Part shown: positions 9,075-18,107 of the stretch, piece after piece
Layout: the number at the start of each line of letters is the position of its first letter
How positions within the stretch are numbered: position 1 is the first letter of the stretch
NCBI RefSeq assembly: GCF_002924445.1
Contig: NZ_PIGG01000026.1
Location: 124,001-188,000 of the forward strand
Direction: 5' to 3'
DNA from: Minwuia thermotolerans
GTDB lineage: Bacteria; Pseudomonadota; Alphaproteobacteria; Minwuiales; Minwuiaceae
Length of the DNA stretch: 64,000 nucleotides
Notes under the pieces: generated by a model
Told to the model about the DNA's origin: nothing
The model's input: the letters and a program-made list of their open reading frames with translations, nothing else
The model's database searches: none
Made by a program: the position numbers and the translations under genes

Positions 9075-9175
9075 CCGGTGACCCCCCTGCGACCAGCGGC
9101 GGCAAGGCTAGACGGAATTGGCGGCGCATACCATCTGTCAGGCAACCCGCCCACAGAGCGAGGGAGAACGAGAAG

Positions 9176-9706
9176 ATGACCATGTCCGGATCGATCCTGC
9201 GTCCGCTCGGCATTCTGCTGGCGACGCTTACCCTGTCCACCGGAGCTGGCGCGGCGATCGGCGGACAGTCCAGCCAGGACTATGTGCTGATCCACAAGAG
9301 CGAGGGCGCAACGCCCGTGGTGTCCTGCCGGCTGGCCGATCGCTGGAGCGTGCGGGAACTGTCGGTGCTGCTGGACGAGCCCTTCCGCATCGATCGCAGT
9401 TCGCCGGAATGCAACAGGCCCGGGGCCGGCCCGCTGTTCGCCCTCGAACCCCGCAATGAGCCCGCGCCGGGCGTCGCGGCCCCGCCGGAGGTACCCAATA
9501 TCGCCAGCTATTGCGTCTGCGACTACGAGTTCCTGGAAGGACTGCAGGATCGTTTCGCGCCGATCTATCGCCGCAAGCAGATTGCCGAAGAAATGGCGAC
9601 GCAGGTGGCGCTGGAGGCTCAGCCGCGCCGCGACGACCTCTTCTGGTTCCGCCAGATCAACCCCGGCGCCAACATCGTCGGCACCGACGAGCGCGGCGAG
9701 GGCTGA
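9176..9706 (+). CDS. hypothetical exported protein
   Basis: A 176-residue protein of unknown function. Residues 1-27 form a signal peptide (polar start, hydrophobic LGILLATLTLSTGAGA, small residues before the probable cleavage site). The mature part contains several cysteines (SCRLAD, SPECNRPG, YCVCDYEF) that could form disulfides in the periplasm. I recognise no family. A second ATG lies two codons downstream (9182). It is divergent from the sulfur operon, with about 100 bp between the starts. Confidence 0.7.
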   Translation: MTMSGSILRPLGILLATLTLSTGAGAAIGGQSSQDYVLIHKSEGATPVVSCRLADRWSVRELSVLLDEPFRIDRSSPECNRPGAGPLFALEPRNEPAPGVAAPPEVPNIASYCVCDYEFLEGLQDRFAPIYRRKQIAEEMATQVALEAQPRRDDLFWFRQINPGANIVGTDERGEG

Positions 9707-9720
9707 TCTCGCCATCGCTC

Positions 9721-9741
9721 GGGGGCCGGCGGCTTCGGCCC
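9721..9741. terminator. putative terminator hairpin between convergent genes
   Basis: GGGGCC and GGCCCC form a GC-rich stem around the loop GGCGGCTTC. It lies in the 42-bp gap between the exported-protein gene and the convergent oxidoreductase gene. No clear T-run follows on either strand, so intrinsic termination is uncertain. Confidence 0.4.
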
Positions 9742-9748
9742 CGAAGGG

Positions 9749-10819
9749 TCACAGCAGCGGCAGTACTTCCCTGCCCATGCGCTCCAGATTGCGCATCGCC
9801 CTGTCGAGAGGCAGGCCGGGGGGCTTGGGCTGCCAGATCAGATGCCGCAGACCCAGCTTCGGCGCCCATTCGCGGATTCGGGCCGCCACCGTCTCGGGCG
9901 GCCCGACGAACCAGCGTTCTTCCATGAACGCCTGCGACAGGTAATAGGGATCGTCAGAGGTCAGCTTGCGGCGCTCGCCGGTTTCGGGATCCTTGACCGA
10001 GAGGCCCGTCCGCTCCGGCGCGTATTGCTGGCGGTAGACCAGGTCCAGGCTGTCGCGATGGGCTTCGACCGCTTCCTCGAAGCTGTCGCCGATCATGATC
10101 TCCCGCATCAGCGCGTGGGGCAGTCGCTCGACCCCCGCGGCGCGGGTCTGTTCGTCGAAATCCGCGAACTGGCGCGCTGCATGGCGCAGCTCGATCAGCG
10201 GGGCGACGATCAGGCCGGCGCGGTTGCGGATGACCCGGTCGCGCGCCTTTGGCGCCGCCGCGCCGATCCAGAGCGGCGGCCGGCCGGGATTGACCGGCGC
10301 GGGCCTGAGCGCGCCGTCCTTCACCCGATAGACGTCGCCGTCATAATCGAAGCGCTCGCCGGTCCAGGCGCGGTGCAGCACCTCAAGCGTTTCCTCGAAG
10401 GCGCGGGTGCGGCGGCGGTAATCGAAGCCGTAGGCGTCGAACTCGGCGGGGCGATAGCCCTGGCCCAGACCGATCTCCAGCCGGCCGCCGGAAATGTTGT
10501 CCAGCACCGCCAGATCCTCCGCCAGCCGCAGCGGGTGACCGTAGAGCGGCGCGATGGCGATCCCCTGGCCGATGCGGCAGTTCGGCGCCGCCCGTGAGAG
10601 CGCCGCGCCGGCAACGATGGGGGAGGGACAGTAGCCGTCCTCCTCGCCGTGATGTTCGCTGACCCAGATGGCGCGCATGCCCAGACGGTCGGCCTCCGCC
10701 GCCAGTTCCAGGGCCTCGCCGTAGACCCTGTCCCAGGTCTCGCCCAGGGCCTCGTGGCGCTGGAAACTGATGGTGATGCCGACCTCCAGGCGGTCGGCTC
10801 CTGTCTTCTCGTCGGTCAC
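9749..10819 (-). CDS. LLM class flavin-dependent oxidoreductase
   Basis: A 356-residue bacterial-luciferase-like TIM-barrel protein. Signature segments are LEVGITISFQRH, ADRLGMRAIWVSEHH (near 50), VLDNISGGRLEIGLGQGY (near 115) and GPPETVAARIREWAP near the C-terminus. Such enzymes are FMN- or F420-dependent monooxygenases or reductases. The substrate is not evident. It is followed 24 nt upstream on the same strand by the PqiA-like gene, so the two may be co-transcribed. Confidence 0.88.
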   Translation of the reverse strand: MTDEKTGADRLEVGITISFQRHEALGETWDRVYGEALELAAEADRLGMRAIWVSEHHGEEDGYCPSPIVAGAALSRAAPNCRIGQGIAIAPLYGHPLRLAEDLAVLDNISGGRLEIGLGQGYRPAEFDAYGFDYRRRTRAFEETLEVLHRAWTGERFDYDGDVYRVKDGALRPAPVNPGRPPLWIGAAAPKARDRVIRNRAGLIVAPLIELRHAARQFADFDEQTRAAGVERLPHALMREIMIGDSFEEAVEAHRDSLDLVYRQQYAPERTGLSVKDPETGERRKLTSDDPYYLSQAFMEERWFVGPPETVAARIREWAPKLGLRHLIWQPKPPGLPLDRAMRNLERMGREVLPLL

Positions 10820-10843
10820 GGCGTCCTCCCCGGTCTGCCGATT

Positions 10844-12148
10844 CTACCGGTCCGCCGCCGGCTCCTCCCGCCAGCGCTGCACCAGTGCGGCCATCAGGAT
10901 GCCGTACAGGGCGAAGATGAGAAAGGCCCAGAACCCAGGCTCCAGCGAGGTGCCGTTCGTGGTCAGGACCTCCAGGGGCCGTTCCGCTGCTGCAAGTTTT
11001 CCGAGCTGGTCGCCGACCAGGCCGCGCATGCCGATATAGGCCATGAACATGGCGACGACGAAGACGTCGGCCATGGCCCACTTGCTGGCGTGCCAGGCGA
11101 AGAAGCGCAACAAGGGACCGGGCGCCCCCGACCCCGGACGGAAGGCGAGCAGCGCGGTGGCGATGATCTTCGCCAGCGGGAAGCCGATGGAGAACAGCGC
11201 GATCAGACCGCCCACCAGCAGCATGTCGGGCTGCCCCGTGCGCGCCAGCACCTCCACAACCTCCAGGATGCTTTTCGACTGGAAGTAGATGACCTGGTTC
11301 TCGAAATTCACGGCGGCGCCCATCAGGTGGAAGCGCATCTCGGCCAGCCGCGCGTCGATCTGGATCATGGGGGCGCCGACGCCGGCATAGAGCAGCGCCG
11401 CCGCAGCGATGCAGAGCAGCGACGCGGTGAACCGCGGCTGCGTCCGGAAGCGGACGAACGCCAGCAGCACCAGCATCAGCGACGCCGCCACCATCGCCGC
11501 CAGCAGAAGCGTCGCTCGCCGGTCCGCGTTCTCGATGCGGACGCCCAGCGTGTCGCGGCAGGCGGCAGGCGAGGCGCAGCCATAGGCCGCCTCGATGTGG
11601 CGGAGCGGGCTCCGGTCGACTTCTGCGAAAGTGTCGCGGGCGACGCTCTCCAGCGCCCCGTGCAGCATATAGACGAGTTCCTTCTTCGTTTCCGGTTGCT
11701 GCAGTTCGTCGATCAGGGCGTCGGCGATCTCGGGCGCCTTTCCCCGCAATCCCGAGGCGTCGACCAGCAGCTCGACCGTACGGTTCGCCGTGGAGCCGAA
11801 CAGGCGTTCCACCAGGTTGTCACCGCCATCCTCCAGCGAGGTCATGATGCGCGGCACCTCGACGATCAGCCGGTCCACCAGCCGTGTCAGCAGCGCCTTG
11901 ATATGCGGGCGGTTTTCCGGCGTGACCTCGAATTCGTCGATCTCGCGCGCCGCGACGGTGGTCAGCCGCGCGACCCATTCGTCGGCGTCGAGGGCGCCGT
12001 AGCGGATGTCGTCCAGCTCGGCGCGTTGCGTCTCCCAATGGCTCAGCCGTCCGGCCTCGCCGACCAGAAGGATGGAAGCGGTCAGGATGGCGGCGACGAG
12101 CAACGCGCCGAAGACGGGATGGAGGGCGTGTGCGAGGGCGGGGCGCAT
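10844..12148 (-). CDS. PqiA-like membrane protein with a large soluble insert
   Basis: A 434-residue membrane protein. One transmembrane helix lies near 13-32, followed by a soluble, mostly helical region of about 180 residues, then at least five further helices. The C-terminal part (GGLIALFSIGFPLAKIIATA and HASKWAMADVFVVAMFMAYI) matches the paraquat-inducible protein A domain, which is associated with outer-membrane lipid transport systems and membrane stress. The long N-terminal soluble part is not typical of PqiA. An FNR-type palindrome begins 6 nt before the start codon. Confidence 0.75.
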   Translation of the reverse strand: MRPALAHALHPVFGALLVAAILTASILLVGEAGRLSHWETQRAELDDIRYGALDADEWVARLTTVAAREIDEFEVTPENRPHIKALLTRLVDRLIVEVPRIMTSLEDGGDNLVERLFGSTANRTVELLVDASGLRGKAPEIADALIDELQQPETKKELVYMLHGALESVARDTFAEVDRSPLRHIEAAYGCASPAACRDTLGVRIENADRRATLLLAAMVAASLMLVLLAFVRFRTQPRFTASLLCIAAAALLYAGVGAPMIQIDARLAEMRFHLMGAAVNFENQVIYFQSKSILEVVEVLARTGQPDMLLVGGLIALFSIGFPLAKIIATALLAFRPGSGAPGPLLRFFAWHASKWAMADVFVVAMFMAYIGMRGLVGDQLGKLAAAERPLEVLTTNGTSLEPGFWAFLIFALYGILMAALVQRWREEPAADR

Positions 12149-12153
12149 GGCGT

Positions 12154-12167
12154 TTGATCTAGATCAA
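12154..12167. promoter_or_regulatory. FNR/FnrL-type binding site
   Basis: TTGATCTAGATCAA is a perfect match to the FNR/FnrL consensus TTGAT-N4-ATCAA. The flanking bases extend it to a 16-bp palindrome (12153-12168). It lies between the divergent PqiA-like gene (start 12148) and the globin chemoreceptor gene (start 12285). Being so close to the PqiA-like start it could repress that gene. Relative to a weak -10-like TTATGG near 12222 it could act on the chemoreceptor. Confidence 0.7.
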
Positions 12168-12284
12168 ATCTGCACGGCGCGAAACATCCGTCGCCCTCCG
12201 CGCGGGTTTCGTTAACGCTCCTTTATGGTTCCGGAACCCATAAGGATCGCGAAAATCCTGACTCTCATTCCAGTGGAAAACATC

Positions 12285-13631
12285 ATGTCCGACAAGGATC
12301 GTATCGAGGCCGACGAGCGCCTCCGCTTCATGGGCATCACGGACGAGGTCCGCGAGACGATGCGCGCCGCCTGGCCGGTGATCGAGCCGCAGCTAGAGGG
12401 GCTGCTGGGCGATTTCTATGCGCACCTGACAAGCCAGCCGCACCTGGCGCAGATGATCGGTGGCGACGCCGGGGTCGAGCGCCTGAGGAAGGCGCAGTAC
12501 GCTCATTGGCGGCACCTGCTGTCGGGCGTCTTCGATGCCGAGTACTTCGAGCGCGTGCAACGCATTGGCGTGGCGCACCAGCGCATCGGTCTGGAGCCGC
12601 GCTGGTATCTTTCGGGCTACGGCTTTATCCTTTCCCGTCTCAGCCAGATCCTGCTGGCCCGCGCCAGCCGTTTCAGCAACCGCCGCAACGCTGCCGAGAT
12701 GGTCGATGCGGTGACCAGGGCGCTGTTTCTCGACATGGACCTGGCCGTCACGGTCTACTGGGACGAAGTCCGCGCTGCCGCAACGCAGACGACCGCCCGT
12801 CATGCAGACGCCTTCGAGAAGGATGTGGTTGGCCTGGTCGAATCGCTGGCGGAGGCGGCTGGCAACATGCGGGTTACGTCCGAGACCCTGCGCGGCGGCG
12901 TCACGCAGTCGATCGACAACAGCACGCTGGTCGCCTCCGCGTCCGAACAGGCGACGTCGAACGTCCGCAATGTCGCGACCGCCGCCGAGGAGCTTGCGGC
13001 CTCCCTCTCCGAGGTCACCCGCCAGGTCAGCGAATCGACTCAGGTGACCCTTGGCGCGGTGGAACAGGTCAACCAGGTCAGCGGCCGCGTCAAGGGCCTG
13101 TCGGACGCGGCCGAGAAGATCGGCTCCGTGGTCGGTCTGATCAACGAGATCGCCAGCCAGACCAATCTGCTGGCGCTGAACGCCACCATTGAAGCGGCGC
13201 GCGCCGGTGAGGCCGGCAAGGGCTTCGCCGTGGTCTCCGCCGAGGTGAAGAGCCTTGCCAGCCAGACGGCGAAGGCGACCGACGAGATCTCCCAGCAGGT
13301 GAGGGGCATCCAGGAGGCGACGGCCGATTCGGTGCGCGCGATCGCCGAGATCAAGGCGACGATCGATCAGGTCAACACGATCGCCAACACCATCGCGGCC
13401 GCGGTCGAGGAACAGAACGCCGCGACCCGCGATATTTCCCAGAACGTCCAGCAGGCCGCGATCGGCACCCAGGACGTGACCGCGCGCATCGCGGAAGTCT
13501 CGACGGCCTCTCACCAGACCGGTCAGTCGGCCGAAGAAGTCGGCGCCGCCGCCACCGAGCTTGCGGAACGTTCCGAGCAGCTGCGTCATTCGGTGGGCAG
13601 CTTCCTGCGCAACGTACGGTCCGCCGCCTGA
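12285..13631 (+). CDS. globin-coupled sensor methyl-accepting chemotaxis protein
   Basis: A 448-residue soluble chemoreceptor without transmembrane segments. Residues 1-165 form a protoglobin-type sensor domain; H98 in [13 protein letters not shown] is the likely proximal haem ligand and [12 protein letters not shown] is typical of the family. Residues from about 200 form the MCP signalling domain with the conserved hairpin [20 protein letters not shown]. It should sense oxygen or another haem-binding gas and control CheA. I chose the ATG at 12285 because the globin domain begins right after it; the frame is open upstream. It is just upstream of the che region and behind an FNR-type site. Confidence 0.92.
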   Translation: MSDKDRIEADERLRFMGITDEVRETMRAAWPVIEPQLEGLLGDFYAHLTSQPHLAQMIGGDAGVERLRKAQYAHWRHLLSGVFDAEYFERVQRIGVAHQRIGLEPRWYLSGYGFILSRLSQILLARASRFSNRRNAAEMVDAVTRALFLDMDLAVTVYWDEVRAAATQTTARHADAFEKDVVGLVESLAEAAGNMRVTSETLRGGVTQSIDNSTLVASASEQATSNVRNVATAAEELAASLSEVTRQVSESTQVTLGAVEQVNQVSGRVKGLSDAAEKIGSVVGLINEIASQTNLLALNATIEAARAGEAGKGFAVVSAEVKSLASQTAKATDEISQQVRGIQEATADSVRAIAEIKATIDQVNTIANTIAAAVEEQNAATRDISQNVQQAAIGTQDVTARIAEVSTASHQTGQSAEEVGAAATELAERSEQLRHSVGSFLRNVRSAA

Positions 13632-13681
13632 AGCCGGAACGCGGGCGCGGCTTCGGCCGCGCCTCCTGCGGGGCAACGAAA

Positions 13682-13715
13682 ACGGGCCGGACGGAGTCTT
13701 CTCCGGCCGGCCCGT
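13682..13715. terminator. strong hairpin terminator between convergent genes
   Basis: A 15-bp stem with one mismatch (arms ACGGGCCGGACGGAG and CTCCGGCCGGCCCGT) and the loop TCTT lies about 50 nt after the chemoreceptor stop and 31 nt before the end of the convergent gene. It is followed by CTCTGTT rather than a clean T-run. It probably serves both directions. Confidence 0.65.
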
Positions 13716-13745
13716 CTCTGTTCCGGGGGGTTGCCGCCGCGGCTT

Positions 13746-14657
13746 CTACCAGCCGCCGTAACGCATGAAGTTCTGGGCGATGAACGGGTAGAGCTTGGAG
13801 AGACCGCTGCGCATGGAGCGGCGGTCCTCGAAATCCATCTCCTTCCAGATCGGTTCGATCTCGGCCCAGATCAGCGTGTCGCGGTGCAGGTCGTCGCGTA
13901 CATTGCGGATGAAGTCGATGACGTTGGGCACGTTGCGCAGCACCGACGCCATGTCCTGGAACTGGGCGTCGACGTTCTGGAACATGTCGCGATACTGCTT
14001 GATCGGGCTCGAGGCGAGCTGGTTGACGCGGATCGCGCTTTCCAGGCTCTGGCGGTCCTCCTTCAGCAGCGCCTGCATGGTGCGGATATGGCCGGGAATA
14101 CGCAGGATCCAGTCGTAGTAGCTGCGCAGGGCCTCGACATAGGCCATCTCGCGGCCGATCTGCTCGACCATCTGGACGACCTCGTCGCGGGTTTTCAGAC
14201 CCAGCTCCTCGGCTGCCTTCTGGAAGCCCTGCTGGACGTGCTTCTGGACTTCCGGCGTCTGAAGCAGCTCCTGGATCTCCAGCGGGTCGAGAACTCTGAA
14301 ATCGCGCTGCGCCGCCCAGGCGGCAAGGCGGATGCTGAGGCGGTTCCTGGCGGTTTCGTAGTGCTGTTCCTCGATCGGCCAGGAGGCCGTCCCGTCCAGA
14401 ATCTCGGTCGGTATCTGATCGCCGGGAACGATGTACTTGACGTGACTGAGGGCGCTCTCGGCGAGCTGCAGCAGTTCGTAGTCATGGGAGTCCGGCTCGA
14501 TCCCGAACTCGCGTCTCAGGCTGTCCATCTCCAGCGCCGCGCGCAGATCGCCAAGCTCCACGCTCAGCATCGGCTTGCGGTCGACGCCTTCCCCGAAGAT
14601 GTACACGCCGGGGACGCTGAAGACCCTGTTCTTGAAATCGAACTTGGTTAGTTCCAT
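13746..14657 (-). CDS. conserved-looking soluble protein next to the che operon, unknown function
   Basis: A 303-residue cytoplasmic protein with no signal peptide or membrane helix that I can see. Most of it is predicted helical and rich in charged residues (for example QMVEQIGREMAYVEALRSYYDW). The N-terminus, beginning MELTKFDFKNRVFSVPGVYI, looks like beta-strands. I do not recognise the family. The start at 14657 leaves about 240 bp of divergent regulatory space to cheY; the frame is open for another 43 codons upstream but that part looks non-coding. Its position suggests a link to chemotaxis or motility, which is inference only. Confidence 0.7.
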   Translation of the reverse strand: MELTKFDFKNRVFSVPGVYIFGEGVDRKPMLSVELGDLRAALEMDSLRREFGIEPDSHDYELLQLAESALSHVKYIVPGDQIPTEILDGTASWPIEEQHYETARNRLSIRLAAWAAQRDFRVLDPLEIQELLQTPEVQKHVQQGFQKAAEELGLKTRDEVVQMVEQIGREMAYVEALRSYYDWILRIPGHIRTMQALLKEDRQSLESAIRVNQLASSPIKQYRDMFQNVDAQFQDMASVLRNVPNVIDFIRNVRDDLHRDTLIWAEIEPIWKEMDFEDRRSMRSGLSKLYPFIAQNFMRYGGW

Positions 14658-14896
14658 TCCCGCGCTCGCTCCGTGACGGTCGCCGACGACCGGCCCAGGC
14701 CGACCGTCTCTCGTTTGGACGTGCTGTATAGCGCTGGTTGCCTTAATTCTTTCTGAACTCCCTCTGTTCATCATCGCCGTCAACAAGTCGCGAGGCGCGG
14801 GTCCGATCCGGGCTCACACGCTTTGTTAAGACATATGATTAACACTCAGGCTCGAACCCGAGCGCCGGTCGAGCGGCTAGAACTGGAGGAGTATTG

Positions 14897-15286
14897 ATGG
14901 CTGGTATGGACTTCGTCCCCTCAGTCCTCGTGGTGGACGACTTTCTTACGATGCGCCGCATCGTGCGTAATCAGCTCGAGGAAATCGGCTTCCGCGACAT
15001 CGACGACGCCGAGGACGGCGAATCGGCGCTTCGCAAGCTGCGCAGCAAGGACTTCCATCTGATCATTTCCGACTGGAACATGCAGCCCATGACGGGGCTG
15101 GAGTTCCTGAAGGAGGTCCGTTCGGACCGCCGGCTGAAGAAACTGCCTTTCATCATGGTCACCGCGGAATCGAAGATCGAGAACGTCCAGGCCGCGCGCG
15201 AGGCCGGCGTGACCAACTACATCATCAAGCCGTTCACGGCGGAGGTCCTGCGCAAGAAGATCGCGGCGTCCTTCGCGGCGGCCTGA
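14897..15286 (+). CDS. cheY: chemotaxis response regulator CheY
   Basis: A 129-residue single-domain receiver. The acidic pair is in LVVDDF (D14, D15), the phospho-acceptor is D59 in LIISDWNM, and the conserved lysine is in NYIIKPF near 111. Phosphorylated CheY binds the flagellar switch. The ATG at 14897 is preceded by GGAGGA with 6-nt spacing. It is the first gene of the che operon, 52 nt upstream of cheA. Confidence 0.95.
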   Translation: MAGMDFVPSVLVVDDFLTMRRIVRNQLEEIGFRDIDDAEDGESALRKLRSKDFHLIISDWNMQPMTGLEFLKEVRSDRRLKKLPFIMVTAESKIENVQAAREAGVTNYIIKPFTAEVLRKKIAASFAAA

Positions 15287-15338
15287 ACCCGCGCGGCGGC
15301 GACAAAGACACCCCCAAGGCGTAATCCGGAGACAACAA

Positions 15339-18107
15339 ATGGATGAACTGATCAGCGAGTTCATCGAAGAGACGCTGGAACAGCTCTCGGAGATCGAGCA
15401 GGACCTCGTCCACCTGGAGCAGGAGCCGAACCAGCCCGGCACCATCGACCAGCTTTTCCGCGTCGTGCATACCATCAAGGGCACCTGCAGCTTCATCAAC
15501 CTGCACCGCCTGGGAACCGTCGCCCACGCCGCCGAGAACGTGCTCGGTCTGGTGCGCGAGAAGTCGCTGGAGCCGACGCCGGACGTGATTTCCGCCGTGC
15601 TGGAGGCGATGGACCAGATCCAGCGCCTGCTGGACGAGATCCAGGCCACCGGCGAGGAACCGGACGTGGACGTCTCGGTCCTGATCGCGAAGCTGGAAAC
15701 CTTCGTCGACGCGCCGCAGGCGACCATCAGCAACGAGGATGATTTCGCGGACACAGCGGCCGCCGAAGCCGAGGAGCCGATCGCGCTGGTCGAGACCGCC
15801 GAAAATGACGCCGCCGAGAGCGAGCCCGGCGACAATCCGCTGTTCGCCACCCTGGCGGAGATACTTCAGGGCGCCGGCGGCGACGATGACGACGCGGAAG
15901 ACGACGCGCCGGTGGCCGAAGCCGCCCCCGAGCCTGCCGCGCCCGCTGCCCCCGAGCCTGCCGCGCCCGCCGCCGCGGCGCCTGCCGCGCCGGTCGCCGA
16001 GGATGAGGAGGAGGCCGAGGAGACCTCGGCCCGCAACAGTTCCGCCCCCCGCGCCGCCACTCAGGGGCTGCGCGTCAGCGTGGAATTGCTGGAGCAGCTG
16101 ATGAACCTGGTGAGCGAACTGGTGCTGACCCGCAACCAGTTGCTGCAGCTCGTCCGCGGCCAGTCCGACAGCGTCTTCCACCTGCCGCTGCAGCGCCTCA
16201 GCCAGGTTACCAGCGAGTTGCAGGAAGGGGTCATGAAGACCCGCATGCAGCCGATCGGCAATGCGTGGAACAAGCTGCCGCGCATCGTCCGCGATCTTGG
16301 CCTGGAGCTCGGCAAGAAGATCGAGCTGCACATGGAGGGCGCGGAAACCGAACTCGACCGTCAGGTCCTCGACATGATCAAGGACCCGCTGACCCACATG
16401 GTCCGCAATTCCGCCGACCACGGCATCGAAAGCCGCGAGGCCCGCAAGGCCGCCGGCAAGGCCGAGACCGGCAATATCTATCTCTCCGCGCGCCACGAGG
16501 GCGGTCACATCGTCATCGAACTGCGCGACGACGGGGCCGGCCTCAACGCCGAAGCCATCCGCCGCCGCATCGTGGAGCGCGGCCTGGTCAGCGCCGGCGA
16601 GGCCGAGGGCATGAACAGCCAGCGCCTCCACCAGTTCATCTTCGCGCCCGGCTTCTCCACCGCCGAGACCGTCTCGGCCGTCTCCGGCCGCGGCGTCGGC
16701 ATGGACGTGGTGCGCACCAACATCGAGAAGATCGGCGGCTCCATCGACCTGCATTCGGCGCCGGGTCAGGGAACGGACCTGATCATCAAGATTCCGCTGA
16801 CGCTGGCCATCGTCTCGGCCCTGATCGTCGAGAGCGCGGGCGAGCGTTTCGCCATCCCGCAGATTTCGGTGCAGGAACTGGTGCGTGTCAACGGCACCGC
16901 CGAGCAGCAGATCGAGGAGATCGACGGCGCCTGCCTGCTCCGGCTGCGCGAGCGGCTGCTGCCGCTGCTCTATCTGGGCGAGGTGCTGAAACTCAACGAC
17001 AAGGGCCTGCACGACGTGCTGGAACGCAAGGAGCTTTTCGTGGTCGTCGCCCAGATCGGCTCCCAGCAGTTCGGCATCATCGTCGACAAGGTCTTCGACA
17101 CCGAGGAGATCGTGGTCAAGCCTGTGGCGCCCATCCTGCGCGACATCCGCATGTTCTCCGGCAACACCATCCTGGGAGACGGCTCGGTCATCATGATCCT
17201 GGATCCGAACGGCCTGGCCACCACGATGAGCGCGAAGCAGGTGGAGCAGGACGACCGGGATGACGCCGCCGCCCTGGCGGCGGCGCAGCGCAAGATCGAC
17301 CTGCTGATCTTCGAGATGCAGGACGAGACGCCGAAGGCGGTGCCGCTGTCGCTGGTGGACCGTCTGGAGGAGTTCGAGGCCGCGCGCATCGAGACCATCG
17401 ACCGCCGCAAGGTCGTGCAGTATCGCAATGCGCTGATGCCGATCGTCGGGATGGACTGCCAGCTGCCGGATATCCGCGAACGTCAGCAGGTGATCGTGTT
17501 CTCCGACCACCAGTCCCATCTGGGCCTGGCGGTGGACCGCATCGTCGACATCGGCGCGGCGGAGATCAGCGTCGACCTCGACGCCATGGGCGAGGGCTGC
17601 CTCGGCACCGCGATCGTCGGCGGCCGCGCGATGGAAGTCCTCGACGTCTCCCACTACCTGCGCAAGGCCTATCCGGATCGCTTCGGCGAGAACCAGAAGC
17701 CCTATGAGGGCGAGGAGCCGGCTTATGCCTGGGAACTGCTGCTGGTCGACGACTCGGCGTTCTTCCGCAACATCGTCGGTCCGCTGCTGCGCAGCCACGG
17801 TTATCACCTGACCGTTGCGGAGCATCCCGATCAGGTGCTGGAGCTGCTGGACAACGGCGCGCGCTATGACGTCATCGTCAGCGATATCGAGATGCCCGGC
17901 ATGGACGGCTACAAGCTGCTGCAGGAGCTGAAACGCCATCCGCAGTCCTCTGGCACCCCGGTGATCGCACTGAGCAGCCACAGCACGGAGGCCGACCGTC
18001 AGCGGGGCCGCCAGGCCGGCTTCCACGCCTACATCGCCAAGCTGGACAAGAACAACCTCATCGCCGCGATCGACGAGGCGATGAAGAAGCAGGAGATCGC
18101 CGCATGA
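15339..18107 (+). CDS. cheA: hybrid chemotaxis histidine kinase CheA with receiver domain
   Basis: A 922-residue kinase. Domain order: HPt/P1 with phospho-histidine H44 in VVHTIKGTCSF; an acidic Ala/Pro-rich linker (about 140-235, repeats of PEPAAPAA) where a P2 domain would be; the dimerisation helices (VSVELLEQLMNLVSELVLTR); a HATPase with MVRNSADHGIE and GRGVGMDVV; a CheW-like P5 domain from about 490; a second CheW-like region (about 665-785); and a C-terminal receiver with VSDIEMPGMDG. The second CheW module and the receiver make it larger than E. coli CheA (654 residues). It overlaps cheW by 4 nt. Confidence 0.95.
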   Translation: MDELISEFIEETLEQLSEIEQDLVHLEQEPNQPGTIDQLFRVVHTIKGTCSFINLHRLGTVAHAAENVLGLVREKSLEPTPDVISAVLEAMDQIQRLLDEIQATGEEPDVDVSVLIAKLETFVDAPQATISNEDDFADTAAAEAEEPIALVETAENDAAESEPGDNPLFATLAEILQGAGGDDDDAEDDAPVAEAAPEPAAPAAPEPAAPAAAAPAAPVAEDEEEAEETSARNSSAPRAATQGLRVSVELLEQLMNLVSELVLTRNQLLQLVRGQSDSVFHLPLQRLSQVTSELQEGVMKTRMQPIGNAWNKLPRIVRDLGLELGKKIELHMEGAETELDRQVLDMIKDPLTHMVRNSADHGIESREARKAAGKAETGNIYLSARHEGGHIVIELRDDGAGLNAEAIRRRIVERGLVSAGEAEGMNSQRLHQFIFAPGFSTAETVSAVSGRGVGMDVVRTNIEKIGGSIDLHSAPGQGTDLIIKIPLTLAIVSALIVESAGERFAIPQISVQELVRVNGTAEQQIEEIDGACLLRLRERLLPLLYLGEVLKLNDKGLHDVLERKELFVVVAQIGSQQFGIIVDKVFDTEEIVVKPVAPILRDIRMFSGNTILGDGSVIMILDPNGLATTMSAKQVEQDDRDDAAALAAAQRKIDLLIFEMQDETPKAVPLSLVDRLEEFEAARIETIDRRKVVQYRNALMPIVGMDCQLPDIRERQQVIVFSDHQSHLGLAVDRIVDIGAAEISVDLDAMGEGCLGTAIVGGRAMEVLDVSHYLRKAYPDRFGENQKPYEGEEPAYAWELLLVDDSAFFRNIVGPLLRSHGYHLTVAEHPDQVLELLDNGARYDVIVSDIEMPGMDGYKLLQELKRHPQSSGTPVIALSSHSTEADRQRGRQAGFHAYIAKLDKNNLIAAIDEAMKKQEIAA

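Noticed and set aside
15234-18026. A 930-codon open frame on the minus strand opposite cheA
   Set aside because: It mirrors the codon positions of cheA in GC-rich DNA, is rich in Arg, His, Asp and Leu, has no domain, and the plus strand encodes an unmistakable CheA.
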